Positions 9,609 through 22,331 are shown, counted from the stretch's first letter. The stretch is 64,000 nucleotides of DNA from Ophiocordyceps camponoti-saundersi (nom. inval.) (GCA_003339415.1 PDHQ01000009.1:218106-282105); one strand, 5' to 3'. The notes: generated by a model not told the origin, from the letters alone. Numbers and translations are program-made.

Positions 9609-10826
9609 GTGTAAGCAGATGAGAGAGCAAGCCCGAAAGCGAGCCCAAAAAAAGTGACCTAATCAGGTGACGCCCCAGGCAGAAGTGAGGGGAAGAGAAA
9701 AGGACAAGGTGTCCTGATGAGATGGCGTTGGTCGGGATTCTCACAATGCGAGGTCTGACGGGCAGCAGCTCTTTATCTAGAGGACACTGTGGTATGTAGG
9801 ACGGTGGATGCCTGAGGCAGGAAAGGGGGCTGACGGCAAGGGGACCTAGAGGCTAGGCTCAGGGGAGTGGAGCCGACCTTCTTTTCTTTTCTGTCGGGGG
9901 GGAGGGGAAAGGAGAGAGGAGGGAGGGGATGGGGGGGGGGGGGTTTGTTCCATTTTTTAGCGCGCTTCCAGCGGGCTGAAGGCGCTATGGTCCACTGTAA
10001 ATTTGTACGGTACAGCAGCCGGCACTGCTAAGGGGGGGGGAAAGGGGGGGAGGGTTCCTGAATCTCAACCGCATCCACACATGACTGGGAGGCTTACTAC
10101 CTGATGCCGCCGTATCAGCCTCATCAGCATCGTGTTCCTCCCGCCGGCTGGATGGAAGGGTCGGAATGCAAGCGGATTGAAGGATTCGTGACTCGTCAAG
10201 ACGGTATTTCCCTTAGCAAATGTGCGTTGCATCAGAATGAATGTGATGAGCTCGGCCAAGGAAGCTCGCACTGTTATCGTGCGCGCGATTTCTCCCTACC
10301 TACTCTACAACCTACCTACTGAGGTCTCTGCCTCCCCCATCTTTGCCCGTGCTGCCGCAGGGAGTGGCCGAAAAAAAGGGTGATGCCTCGGGAGGGGGGG
10401 GTGAGACAAACGAGTGGCCAAAATATCGCGGATGGGGAGAAGCTGCCGCTTCGGGAGCCATCTTGACGTGATGGACGCCATGCTGCGCCGATGGCAATAA
10501 GGTGTCACCGGACGAGGTCATGTTCTTGCCCCCCCCCTCCCGTCCCCTTGAATCGTACATTCAGAAGCAAAAGGCCGATACCTGCAAACAGCACATGTCT
10601 GCGCCTACCTACTACCTACCTACCATACAACATTCTCCGCCCAGGCCGTCCGTAAATCCCCAGCCGCAAGGGACTCAAGGGAGTGCCCGCCCAAACACGC
10701 TCGGCCCGCCGGGCAACGACGTCAGGAAGGGAGGCGGGCCAGGACCCCGTTTCGGCTTGTCATGCCACGGACCGACGCCCCTCGAATAGGTAATAGGCGC
10801 CACAGCGACAGCCGTCACATATTGTT

Positions 10827-10890
10827 TGTATGTATGTATGTATGTAGTACATATGTGTGAGTGTGAGTGTGAGTGTGAGTGTGTGTGTGT
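10827..10890. repeat. GTAT then GTGTGA microsatellite tracts
   Basis: About five GTAT units (10827-10847) are followed by GTGTGA/GT units to 10890. Simple-sequence repeats in spacer DNA. Confidence 0.85.
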
Positions 10891-11022
10891 TGGTACGTCA
10901 GAGACTTGACGATGGACTATGTTGACAGCGATGATGTGATGAGGCTACTTACTACCTAGCCGTGACGTTTGCATCTAGAAAACCCTACAAACAACATGGT
11001 ATGCCCTTACATAGGTATGTGC

Positions 11023-11056
11023 ATACATACATTCATGCATACATACATACATACAT
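11023..11056. repeat. CATA microsatellite
   Basis: Imperfect CATA/ACAT repeats, interrupted once by TTCATG. A second tract, ATGT(n), lies at 11281-11302. Confidence 0.8.
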
Positions 11057-12396
11057 GAGGATGTGTCCGTGTTTATATCCGTTTATATTCATACATAAGG
11101 CCGTACCTACATACCTTCATACATTGTACACACACACTATGTACATATAAACATGCATCAACACACATTGTATGTGCATAATCCTAAAGAAGGCCTTAAA
11201 CCGGTAACCCTTCCCCCTCCTCCTCAAGACTTTGTCCGACAAGCCCGAGTCATTTATCACCTATCCTTGCACATAAACCCATGTATGTATGTATGTATGT
11301 ACAATAAATCAGCCGCCAAAGTCCGCCTCTCGGCTATCGAATTCGATATCGAGTCACGGCCAAAACCTTGTTACGAGTCGCATCGTGCAAGATTCGACCT
11401 AACTATCACCAGGTACGCCGAGCACTCATCGACGGACGGCGAGAAGATGTCCAAGACCGACGACCCAGACCGCATTTCCCACGCAGTCTGGGCCTCAGTT
11501 CTTCATTAGACTCTAGGCCTCCCCGCCGTCCACCGCGTCCACGCCCTCCGCAGTGGGGATGGCTGGAATTACAACGTGGATGGCACCGCCCGCGGCCTCG
11601 TAACTTGAGTGGGCTTGCAAGATATTCATACATAGAGGGGCCTTGGCCGGTCACCCCTTTCGTCCTCTCATCAGATCAGCCAAATGAGACAGCTCCCGCG
11701 TCAGTGGCCCCCCCCTGTCTGCCCTGCTCTCCACTCTCCGCCCCTGGCGAGGCGGTTTGGTTTGGCGTGGCCACCGGATTATATGCGGGGAGAGGGGGGG
11801 GAGGGAAGAGGCCGCATTTATTAGGTGAGAAAGCACACGAATACCCCTGTCTATAGGCGCAGTCGCACAGGTGTACATATGTACGTCCGTACTTGGCCGT
11901 ACGTTAGCGATGATCCTTATAACGACTCCACGATGCATCCGTGCCGTCTTCCCGGCTCGTTACAGATGTTGAGTGTGTCTGGATGTGTGTAAGTACGGAG
12001 AATGTACCTGTGCCTGCATGTACGGATACATAGAAACACAATGTCTGTACGATGTATCCGTATGTACGACATAGATGCATGCCTTGAATAGCGGAGTTGT
12101 TGGGGGCCACTACAAGTCGCACATACTTATTTCCTTATATATTTCATAGAGAAAAAAAAGACAATCTCCTCGTTAGCTGGCAGATTCCTCAATCTTTAAG
12201 CTCGTTCGCCTATCATCATCAGCTTCACCCAGCCTCTGTAGTACAACCCGACACTGCGGAGAGAGCACAACCGCAAACGAGGACAGATACGGCCGAGACG
12301 GCGTGTTTCGTCCCCCCCCCCCCCCCCCAAGCGGTCCCCAGAACAGATACTACCTACCTTCTGGAGAAAACCCCCCCTTCCGCTTGGCATTCAAGT

Positions 12397-14412
12397 ATGA
12401 CCGACGCTCAAATAACATCCTCGGCCGCAGACTTCGCCAAACGCCGCTACGACTTCCTCGTCATCGGAGGCGGCACCGCCGGCCTCGCCGTGGCCGCCCG
12501 TCTCGCTTCCAAGGGAGTCGTGGGCGTCATCGAGGCCGGATCCGTATCGCGCGACGAGCCGGACATTGACATTCCTGCCTTCTTCGGCCGTGCCCTGGGC
12601 GGTCGCCACGATTGGCGCTATGAGACGGAGCCACAACCCGGTTTGCGAGGACGGTCTGTCCCTTGGCCCCGCGGCAGGGTTCTGGGCGGCACCAGCGCGC
12701 TCAATTACATGGCCTGGAACCGCGCCAGTAAGGCCGACTACGATGCCTGGGAAGCCCTTGGGAATCCCGGCTGGGGGTGGCTTGATCTGTTGTATGAGAC
12801 CGATGAACAGCACCTTACATGAGTCTTTGACACTTCCGAAGATGCCCTCTGCTGACTCGCTTCTTCTCATATCGAACTTGACGTCATACCACGGTCATGT
12901 AGGCCCTTCTTCAAGAAGTCAGAGACTTTCCATCCTCCTCCGACCCAGCAGGCCGTCGACAGCGATGCCAACATATCGTATGACTCCACCCTCTTGGGTT
13001 CCTCCGGCCCTATCCACGTCTCGTATTGCACCGACCTGTATCCCTCGCACCGTCTGTGGCATCGAACCCTCCGCGCCCTTGGCCTAGAGACCAACTCGGC
13101 CCATGTCGGTGGCTCCAATGTTGGAGTCTGGACTAGTTTCCAAGCCATCGACCCTGAGACGGCGACGCGATCGTATTCGACGAGCTATTGCGCCTCGGCG
13201 CTACCCAATCTGCACATCCTAACTGATGCAGTCGTGAACCAAGTCAATCTCGTCCCATACGCCAACTCTTATCGGGCTACGGGCGTGCGATTGACATCCA
13301 ATGGTATAGAACATCTGATTTCTGCGAGATGCGAGGTCATCTTATCTGCCGGAAGCATCGGCTCGCCACAGATCCTCGAGCTGTCCGGCATTGGCCACCC
13401 GGACATACTATCCAAGGCCGGCGTGCCAGTCAAGGTCAACAGCCCCCTGGTGGGGGAAAACCTTCAAGACCACATGAGTGAGATACAGATTCACCTCCAG
13501 GCATGATCCCTGTCACGAGTCAGATCCTTCTAACAAGGTATTTGCTCCTTTCTAGTGCTAGCCCTCGTCTTTGAGGTCGATCCGGATCTTGACAACCCGG
13601 ACAAGCTAAAGCAGGACGAGGATGCTGTCGCCATAGCCATGGAAAAGTATGTGAGGGAACGTAGGGGTCCACTGACGGCACTACCTAGCGCCTTCGCCTA
13701 TGTTCCATTGGGTCATTTTACGCCTGAAAAGGAGCTTGTTGCCCTATCGTCTCGTGCTGGCGAACTAGTTGGCTTGGATGCCGACAAGAGGCTTATTTTG
13801 CAACAAAGGCTACTTGCAAACAAGGCCGCCGAGCTCGGCCACATCGAGTACCTCTTCTCTCTCGGTAACTGGAACCCGTTTTTCACGGCCGAGGATGGCA
13901 AGCAGTACGGAACACTGTTGCAGATGCTGCAGTATCCCTTCTCCCGAGGCTCCGTTCACATCCGGAGTGGCGGGACGACGGCCGATGACAGGCCAACCAT
14001 TGATCCCGACTACTACGGCGGGCCCCACGGCGCTCTTGATCTGCAGGCGATGAAACTGGGTCTGAGCTTCGCCCGGAGCATCCTGTCCGAAGAGCCGCTC
14101 GCCGGCATCATCCGCGGTTCGGTCTGTCCGTCTGCGAGCGACGAGGAGAGGCTAGAGGACTGGATCAGGGAAAACACCATCACCGACTGGCATCCCGTCG
14201 GTACGTGCGGTATGGGTGGCCGGTCGGGCATCCGGGGGGGCGTGGTGGACGAGAGGCTACGCGTCTATGGCGTTGAGGGCTTGAGGGTCGTTGATGCGAG
14301 TATCATGCCACTGCAGATCAGCGCACACCCGCAGGCGACGGTGTATGCCATTGCCGAGAAGGCCGCTCATATGATTTTGGAGGACATGAGACAGCCTGTG
14401 GCACGTTTATGA
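12397..14412 (+). CDS. GMC-family FAD oxidoreductase (choline dehydrogenase-like)
   Basis: Flavoprotein of the glucose-methanol-choline family, oxidising an unknown alcohol. Exons 12397-12791, 12903-13477 and 13556-14412 (introns GTATGA..TAG and GTGAGA..TAG) give 608 residues. Visible parts: FAD-binding GGGTAGLAVAARL (about residues 24-36); WPRGRVLGGTSALNYMAWNR, the GMC signature; the second signature GSIGSPQILELSGIG; and the two active-site histidines in DWHPVGTCGMG (near 534) and SAHPQATVYA (near 580). Joining exons 1 and 2 gives LDLLPFFKKSETF, the expected family sequence. No signal peptide is visible. The last three residues, ARL, fit a variant type-1 peroxisomal signal, so a peroxisomal site is possible. 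Convergent with the Fcy-type permease, with no obvious functional link. Confidence 0.9.
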
Positions 14413-14857
14413 GGAATGACTACTGAACCGTGATATCCATGTTTTTCGGGGGAGGCATGTACTGCTCTCGTGGAATACAGGCCAATATATATATGTATGA
14501 CTCCTGATCTCGTAAGTGAACACGATGGTTTTTGAGCACGATGGTTTCACGAACAACTTGTTGTATACTTATTAAGAAGTGAAGGGCAATGTCTTAGATG
14601 GAAGATGGTCAAGGTAGATCACCTGGCTGATGAGCTATGCAAGAGGAAGTAGGTGTATATGTGTGTATAAAACGAGCTTAAGGCATGACATGACATTCGA
14701 CGTCGTCTCTCATTCATCAGATATCCCACGAAGCCGACCTCAGCTCCCTTTCCCACCAGCCTTCCCTCCCTCCACCCCCCGGCCCCCTCCCCCGACGCCA
14801 TCGCAAACCCAAGTAAAGAAACAAATGCAAGATAAATCCTCCTCTTCTCAAATGACA
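14413..14857. other. Convergent 3' spacer
   Basis: Between the stops of the GMC oxidoreductase (plus) and the Fcy-type permease (minus). It holds a short ATATAT tract near 14486; nothing else is recognised. Confidence 0.5.
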
Positions 14858-16519
14858 TCAACGACCGACCATCTTGAGTTCGAGACATCGCAATGGCGCA
14901 TAGACAATCATGGTGAAGCCACTGCCAACCCATAGGCCAACGTCGGCGGTGGCGGCCAGCTTCGCCAGCGGACCGACATACCAGGCCTGGCTCATGCCGA
15001 GGATGGCACCGACCCAGCCGATGAGGAATGAGGCCAAAGCCGCCCAGCCGATGGGTAAATAGGAACGATCCTCCCAACGCGACCAATCGAAGGCGCGGGC
15101 TCTGCGGAAGAGGAGATGCTCCTCCAGGACAATGATGACCATGATCGTGACCCAGTAACCCATGAGGGCTAAGAAGTTCTGGAATATGAGAAACAGATGT
15201 TCGCGGCCGGCGACGGCGAGTACCAACTCGACGACGATGAGCAGCGACGACCACAGCCAGCGCGGGATAGCCTTGCCGTAACGGCCAAGCGTCTGACAGC
15301 CGAGGGCGGCCGAGTAGGTGCTGGGGATGGAGTTGGCGATGACCCCCAGGGCGACGATAACGGCACACAAGCGACCGAAGCCGGCGAGGGGCTCATAACC
15401 GGCCACGATGAGAGCGCCGGAGCTGACGGCATTGGCGTCTGCCCACGCCGGCATATTCGCGACGCCCGTACCGAGGCCAATGGCAATGAGATCGACGAGG
15501 CAAAAGGCGGTCCAGATGCCGACGAGGGTGAGGAAGAAGATCTTGGCCCGTGACGTCTTCTCCGGATAGTAGACGTAGAAGTCGGATGCGGCGGCGGCCC
15601 ACGAGTTTGGCGAGTACAGGCATATGTTGAAGAAGGACAGCCGCTGGGCGGCGAGGAGGGCGCCTGATGCCTTGGAAGGGGAGTATGGGTCAAAATGAGG
15701 GCCGGCGACGCCGATGAGGACGAAGAGGGCAATAACTTGAGGGAACCAGGAGTATCTTCAGGCGACTGTTAATACATACGTATTCATTCTTGACTTGATA
15801 GAGGGGCATAAGTAAAAGGGCCTTACCTCTCGTATTTATGAAAAAGGGCCATGCCAAAGACGGCCACTACCCAGCAGACAATGGAGACGATGATGATGCC
15901 GACGATGATGCTCATGGAGCCACCGCTTACGGCAGAGAGAACCTGACCGCCGATGATGCCGTCGATGGTGGCGTAACCGACCATGAGGACGACGTTGAGG
16001 AAGCAGGGTATCTTGGATGGCCAGTAGCCCATGAAGAAGCGGAGAACGACCTTGTATCCGGTGTAAGACTTGTGTGTTTAAGACGAGGCAAGCGAGAACA
16101 CTCACCATGGTACGGTTGCCACTCTGCGGCCCCCAAACACTCATATAAGCCGTTGCCAAGCTGCCAACAAAAGCACCAGCAATAGCCAGCAGCACGCAAT
16201 CGACAAAGCCCAGACCAAGAAGCAGAGGACCGAGCAAAGCAGCAGCCAGGTTGTTAATCGAGATGTTTGCACTAAACCACATGATGGCCACCTGCAAATC
16301 ATCCGCCAAACTGGGAGGACGACGCTCATCAGGAGGCACACGGGCGATGCCTCTAGCTTCGAACCCAGCCAGACATTCGATCCTGTTGTTAATGTCTCGC
16401 AGACGATTGCTGAGACGACCGGTTTTTGTCCCTGATTCTGGATCGGATGTGAGGATGAGAGCTGCTGCTGCTTTGTCGTCGAGGAGCTCTGAGGCTGTTG
16501 ATTCTCTTTGCGTCGTCAT
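14858..16519 (-). CDS. Fcy-type purine-cytosine permease (NCS1 family)
   Basis: Plasma-membrane H+ symporter for cytosine and purines of the fungal Fcy2/FcyB group. Three exons on the minus strand: 16519-16106, 16050-15827 and 15755-14858 (introns GTGAGT..AAG and GTAAGG..AAG), giving 511 residues. A hydrophilic cytoplasmic N-terminus of about 95 residues (RDINNRIECLAGFEARGIARV, PPDERRPPSLADDLQVAIMW) precedes roughly twelve membrane helices. The block FSANISINNLAAALLGPLLLGLGF is typical of this family. The second intron join restores HKYERYSWFPQVIAL, also conserved. Substrate range is inferred only. It is the second purine/pyrimidine transporter in the window, 11 kb from the AzgA gene. Confidence 0.92.
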
Positions 16520-18142
16520 TTTCTCCCCTCTCTTTCTCTTGTTCGGTATACAATACGGAAGAGAAAGATGTGAGGGATTATGACGAAACGGGGAAGAGGG
16601 AAGTGAGGGGAAAGATGAGGTGGCTTGCGATGTTACTGAAAGTGGAAGGGGGGGGGGGAGCGGATGGAGGGGGACGAGGTCAAAGTTGTAAGTGAGTGAG
16701 ACACGGCGGGACAACTAATAAATAGACAAGACAACTTATACCACTACGACATTCAACTACAAGAGAACAGGTAGAGGAAGAGGAGAAAAACGTTGACGGG
16801 CATGCATTACATCCCACATCTCCCGTAGCCGTCTAAGAGAGAAGGGAGGGTGAGGGGAGAAGGAGGGGGGTAACTGCATCGTTTGCCCCGGCCCGAGCCA
16901 TGCCGGATGGAACGCTAAACTGCGCCCGCGCCGTGAAGGCGGGAAAGAGATTTTTGTTTCGTTCCTTGTAACGGGCAGAAGCACATGGCTGGCTAGGAGG
17001 GGAGGAGGGGGGGGGGGGGAGGTTGTTCTTCCAGAAGGATTCGGCGGTGCGTGCGGGATATGAATCCGCAGGTTTTATGTGTGGGGAAACGAATACATAC
17101 AGGCGTAGATATTGTGCGTGTGTGTGTATGTATACCCGTGAGAGTTGTCAGTGGTTCTCAGGTTGATCGACGGAGAGGAACAGGGAGGGGGGGAAGGGGA
17201 AGGGGAACGGGAGCGGGAAATATGTCAGTTCTATATGTTATATGTGTGAACGGTATAGACGATCTGACACGCTTCTTGTGTATGTATATTCGCCGCTGTA
17301 GCACATTGTACATCCATATATGTCGGTAGGCATATGATATGACATGATATACATACATACATAGTGCCGTTTTGTTGAAGGCATCGCCGTGATAGGACAT
17401 GATGACATCTACAACATACAAACCCGGATACACAAACATCTTACAGACCTATCAGATTAAACAAGTGTTTATTTCGTCTGCAACCAAACGGCCTCCCCGC
17501 TCTCGGCAACTGAAGTTAGAAAGCACGTTTAATCCCCCCCTGTAATTTTCCAACAGCGTTTTTGTCTTTCTCCCACATAATCCCATAATATGAAGGTTCG
17601 AAGCGGGGATGAAGATTAAAACAAGAGAACGAAAGGGAAAAAAAAACGGTGGTGGTACGTCCGTAGAATGAATTCATATGCAGGAATGCAGGGATGAATG
17701 ATGGCTTACATGCAGATCTCACCACCACCAGCCTCTCTCTGTAGCGACAAAAACAAAAACAAAATCCGTAAGGGAAAAAAGGGTCATTTACTCGAGAGAA
17801 ACCTACAGGCTACACATATATACATGCGTATGTATGAAGGCATGTCCGTAACAAGAGGAGAGGAGGAAGAAGGGAAAAGAGAGAAAACAAAAAACATCCT
17901 CCTCAACACCAGCGTTTCTTCCCAAAAAAAAGTGTAAACTCTCAGCTCCCCTCTGCCCAAACCCACCCCGTCGCAAAGTTCGTGAATAGGGTCCGCGCCG
18001 GGATGCGGAGTCGACTAATAACCATGGTTATCGACGATCCGAGACAACGAGGGGGGGGGAAAGTTTGTGCACATATGGATGTATGTATGTACGGATGTGT
18101 ACTCCCATGTTTCTGTACGACTTTATCAACGGCTGTATCTTC

Positions 18143-18171
18143 ATGTGTGTATGTATGTATGTATGTATGTA
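18143..18171. repeat. GTAT microsatellite
   Basis: About six GTAT units after a GTGT start. Confidence 0.8.
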
Positions 18172-19203
18172 GGTACGATGGATGGTCTGATTGAAGTATA
18201 CCCGTAGTCAGGTAGGTAGGTATCGAGCGTCTGTTTCCAAGAGTGCCCTAGATGAATAAAAACCACGTACAAACAAACATACCTACCCGTCGTAAAAAGG
18301 ACGGTCTGCGGAACTTGGCTTTCCAGGAATAACTCTGCGGATACGAAGACGTATGTATGTGAGTGTGGTCTGTCTTTGCCTGTAATCTATTGAAGCATCG
18401 CTCTCTCCGACACATGCCTTTACGCACTGTCGACAACTGCAGATGAGCAGACAAGACAGACATGTAAGTGCTGTGTAAGGAAAGATATCAATATGTGATT
18501 GCAGAGTACGGAGCACGGGTCCGTATATAAATATCTACGTACATACGGATTGCATGCAGTCTCATCTCTACTCCGTACATATTGACGGATACCTACATAC
18601 CTACCTACATACATGTGTGTACACAGATATATTACTCGTCTCACAGCACTAAAGAGATTGTCTCAAACCCCTCATAAACAAGCATCCCACGCAGGGTTCT
18701 GCATGCTACGCCCGCATATCAATGTCGTAAGAAGGTTGCTTCCCTTTTATTAGTTATTCATCACCCCGGTGAGGTCATCCCAAGACCCCCAGTGTCACCA
18801 CATACAAGATGATCGGTTTGATAGGGTTAGGGTCGCTTGGATGGGGGGCTAATCGGGCCGTCTGATCAGTTTTTGCTCGGCCGGTGAACTACTACCTGCT
18901 TCAACTGCCACCGTACATACGATATTCACATATGGTACTTTACAGCCAAGGCTCGGATTTCATCGTCAACGTCAGGGAGGAGGCTGGGGGATGCAGAGGG
19001 TCCGACATGTAGCGGGTCATACATCTGGTTCCGGCCTCCTGTGATCTCCCTCAGGGCTCAGGGGTCCTTCTCCTGTATCCGTATTCATGTACATATGTAC
19101 GCACATACCCACATACATAGAGACATAGACACACACATAACTGTATGGCTCTATATAAATGTATGACTCGGGCCATTGCAGCTCTTGGAAAGAAGGCATC
19201 TTT

Positions 19204-19225
19204 ATACATACATACATACATACAT
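19204..19225. repeat. ACAT microsatellite
   Basis: Five ACAT units in spacer DNA. Confidence 0.8.
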
Positions 19226-19906
19226 TCTCTGCTTTGTATTGCTTCCACTTTCTCGGCCATGCCCGAAATTGAGATGACGGAGGTCAACTTGGCGAGACTC
19301 ACTCGAAAACACCCTCTCTGAGAAAGCATAGTTTCCTCGAGAGAATCTTCATCCATACATATGCACATCCATCGTGGACATGTGCATATACAGATACACA
19401 CGCACTGACAGTTATCAGTACCAGAGTGGCAGAGCCCCCGGATTACTTCCTCCGGGATCAATATTAACGGATCAACAACCTTTGTGCAACTCTCCAGACG
19501 CCACAAGCTGCGTCGTACAGACGAATTGTTCATGCATAACCGTACATAGTATCCGTACTCCGTACTCCGTAGTACATGACAGTAATCCGCAGCTATGTGC
19601 TACGCATATATTCGTACATACGGACGTACTACGTGCTCATCTTTCATTTTGGTCGCTGCCTGCGGTACGATGTAAGGGAAGAGGGGGCGGCGGACAGAAC
19701 AGATTCTCTCTCAACTCCATGCCTCCCATGCAATGCAATCATCCCACGTCGTCTGCATGCATCGTATGAAGACACACGTGCATACATACATAGACTGCCA
19801 CACTATCCGTAGATACAGAGAATATACACACCTACATACGTCTGTACACGCATCTACAGATAGTACCTCTAGAAGGAACAAAGAGCCCCTTTTATCGAAA
19901 AGGAGA

Positions 19907-19934
19907 GGAAGAAGAAGAAGAAGAAGAAGAAGAG
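19907..19934. repeat. GAA trinucleotide tract
   Basis: About nine GAA units just past the 3' end of the rhodopsin-domain gene. Confidence 0.85.
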
Positions 19935-19953
19935 CCCCCCTCCCCTTCCTTCA

Positions 19954-21539
19954 TCAAAGAACAGGCCCCTCTCTAGAAACATCAACCGTCCTCGTCACCG
20001 TGACGCTCGTCATGTTATCCGCCTTATGATGATCCGCCTCGTCGACCCCCTCGACGCTCACAGCCGCGTTATGCTGATGATTATGCTTGTGACCCTGCAG
20101 CATGAGCTCAATCTGGCTCCCCTGGTCCTCCTCCGGTTCGGAACCCGGTCTCTGCGTGTGCGAAGCGTCGCTGCCGGCCGTCGTCGCCGCCAAAGTCGCC
20201 TCCGCCGCGCAGCATTCCTGGTCATCCAGCTTATCCCAGTTGGTGGTGCCGGTGACGGTGGTGCCGACCGTGCCCAAGGGGTCCCGCCGTCTCCGCTTCC
20301 GCCGGTTGCTTCCGCTGATCGTCTCACCATGGTACGACGGCGTCTTGTGGCCGTTGGAATCGTCCGTGCTTCTCCTTCTCCTGCCGCCGAGGACGAGGCG
20401 AAGGATCGGCCAGCAGAGTGGTAGGTTGCCGACCGTCACGGCGATGCCGACCTCGGCTACGTACCAGTAGAGGAAGACGTAGGAATTGGGCGTGCTGAAG
20501 TTGTAATATCGGTTGAGGATGGCGGCAAGGATCTTGTGTACGACTTCTTGTCAGCTGCTGCTGTAGAGACGCATTGATCCCCCTATATCATCCATCGACT
20601 TACGTTGAAGATGCCGAGACCGAGGATCAAACATAAAATGACTTTCCTGTCCCGAGTCGTCAGAAACAAAACCCTCTCGACAAAGAGATTCCCATCTGGT
20701 CTTTACCTCTTCGCCGGTAGACGCGTCTTGATGATGATAGGAATGGGAATGAAGAGGAGGAGAAGATCCGATGAAATGTTACAAGCCGTGGCGAATATCA
20801 TGTGGTTGTAATACGTAGCGCATTGCACTGAAGGATGAACGTCAGTCAGCCAAACTCCTCTCCTCCTCCTCTCCCTTCTCCTCTCTTTCGCTTACTGATC
20901 TTGACAGGCACAGCCCAATACTCATAAGTAGGCCTGCACCAAAAGAAGATGAACATCAAGGTGACGACGACATACGTCAGGGCGCAATAAACGGCCGCGA
21001 CCTTGACGAGCGAATGCTGCCTCGTCATCGTATTACGTCTGTCGTTGAAGACGAAGCGGCACTATCAGATTAGCGAAACTTTCTCTCCCAATCTCGGGAG
21101 AGGGAAGAAAAGACGCACGTCAGTCGAGCATAGAGCATCAGCAAACAGGCCTTGACGGTCCAGGTCGCAGTCAAAGTGAAGATCTCGAGAACAAACGTCA
21201 TGATACTGCCGTGGATAGCCATCTGGACTCGTTCCGGGGAGAGAGCGGCCGCCTCTTCGGGCTTCATGTAATTGCTGCCATTCTTGGCCACCTCATTGAT
21301 GGAGACGGCGACGCCAGTGAAATTGACCTGATTCATCATCAGAGACAAACGTCAGATTGAAACAGAGAGAAAGACGAAGATGAACGAACCAGAGCAAAGA
21401 CCATCAGATAATCGTCCACCTTCAACTCCCTCCATTTCCCAAGCTTAATCCGCCGCGACACAAGACGACATCCCACAACAGCAACGCCCAAGGCGTATAG
21501 AATCCACGACTCGACAGCCAAAGACGTTGTGAGTTCCAT
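19954..21539 (-). CDS. PTH11-like / fungal rhodopsin-domain integral membrane protein
   Basis: Seven-helix-type membrane protein of the fungal rhodopsin-domain (SAT4/PTH11-like) superfamily; ligand unknown. Six exons on the minus strand fit: 21539-21390, 21327-21119, 21038-20896, 20827-20707, 20646-20604 and 20532-19954 (1245 nt, 414 residues). Joins restore FAL/VNFTGV, ARLT/RNTMTRQHS, VKI/QCATYYNHM, PAKR/KVILCLI and GIFN/ILAAILNRYYNFS. The core QCATYYNHMIFATACNISSD with GLGIFNILAAILNRYYNFS is highly typical of the family. The domain ends near residue 270 and is followed by a hydrophilic, presumably cytoplasmic tail rich in Arg, Thr, Gly and His (RRRRSTDDSNGHK, GHKHNHQHN). PTH11 itself has an N-terminal CFEM domain; none is present here. 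Confidence 0.88.
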
Positions 21540-22331
21540 CGTGCCGGATAATCATGAGCGCGTTAGGTTCGTCGAGGAAGGAGAAGGTTTGTGTGAGTGA
21601 GTGTTAGACGCGCGCCGGCTTGTCGATGACCATCTTCGAGGGGGGGAAAGAAAGTAAAGGGATGAAGGAATGAATTTGCTCCGCTGCGAGATAATGAGCG
21701 TTATTTTTTTCCCACTGTCAAGTCGTTAGATCTATTTGATCCGCTGAGAGGGAGCCCTCGCTCTCTCTCTCTCAGAACGCACTCACAGATACAGATACCT
21801 ACGTACAGAAGAGCCTCCACGGGAGGGGGGAAAAGGGGGAGACACGCGGGAGGGGAGGAAGAAAGAAAAGTTTCAAGATTTTCCACCGACGGCCGAGTGG
21901 GAGCCGCACCATCATCAGATAATCCCAAAAGGCAACCGTCCAATATGTATGTATGTAAGTGTGTACGACGCTGATCAGGAACCCCTGTGACCAAAGGTAC
22001 CATACAGGTAGATGATGAGACTCGAACGCGCACACAATTTTACCTCGCATTTATGATTCTCACTGGTCCGGAACGAATGACAGACATAGCCGCCGTCGCC
22101 CATCCATCTACCGGCATCTGATGCGCCCTCTCTCTCCCCCCCCTACGCCCCTCTCCCTTTCCCCATGCAAAAGGGCGGGCCGCGGCCGTGCATCATCCAC
22201 GAAATCCATCTGAAGCCAAGCCGCGTCTGGCTGTCACTTGACTGTACGACTATGTTCAAAGAGGTGTTTCAACCTTTTGTAGGAGAAAGGAAAGAAAAAA
22301 AAAACAAAAGCTTCGTATTGCAGGGGTCGGA

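Larger units (their letters stand above)
9609..12396. other. Long repeat-rich spacer (HAC1 to GMC oxidoreductase)
   Basis: About 2.8 kb without a recognisable gene. It contains G/C homopolymer runs (13 G at 9931-9943), tetranucleotide and hexanucleotide tracts (10827-10890, 11023-11056, 11281-11302) and a run of about 17 C at 12312-12328, some 70 bp before the GMC start. Both flanking genes point away from it, so it must carry two promoters. Open frames here are low-complexity. Confidence 0.55.
16520..19953. other. 3.4-kb gene-poor spacer
   Basis: No gene is supported. The stretch is AT-richer than coding DNA and strewn with CATA/GTAT tetranucleotide tracts (17350-17362, 18143-18171, 18590-18612, 19204-19225), a GAA tract (19907-19934) and G-runs (for example 17007-17019). 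Frames up to 160 codons exist on the minus strand near 19050-19530, but they are built from the repeats (runs of Tyr-Val-Cys-Met) and are not credible. Confidence 0.6.

Noticed and set aside
10800..11302. Direct repeats considered as a CRISPR array or telomere
   Set aside because: Units are 4-6 bp microsatellites without spacers, are not TTAGGG, and the organism is eukaryotic.
3766..16519. Secondary-metabolite cluster around the IPNS-like oxygenase, GMC enzyme and transporters
   Set aside because: No PKS, NRPS backbone, P450 or pathway regulator; intervening genes (complex I, csm3, hac1) are housekeeping.
17581..17610. tRNA T-loop-like GGTTCGAAG
   Set aside because: No matching acceptor stem, D-arm or anticodon arm around it; other GTTCGA sites fall inside coding genes.
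19051..19533. 160-codon minus-strand frame
   Set aside because: Its Cys/Tyr/Val/Met-rich second half comes from CATA/GTAT repeats; no splice logic or family resemblance.
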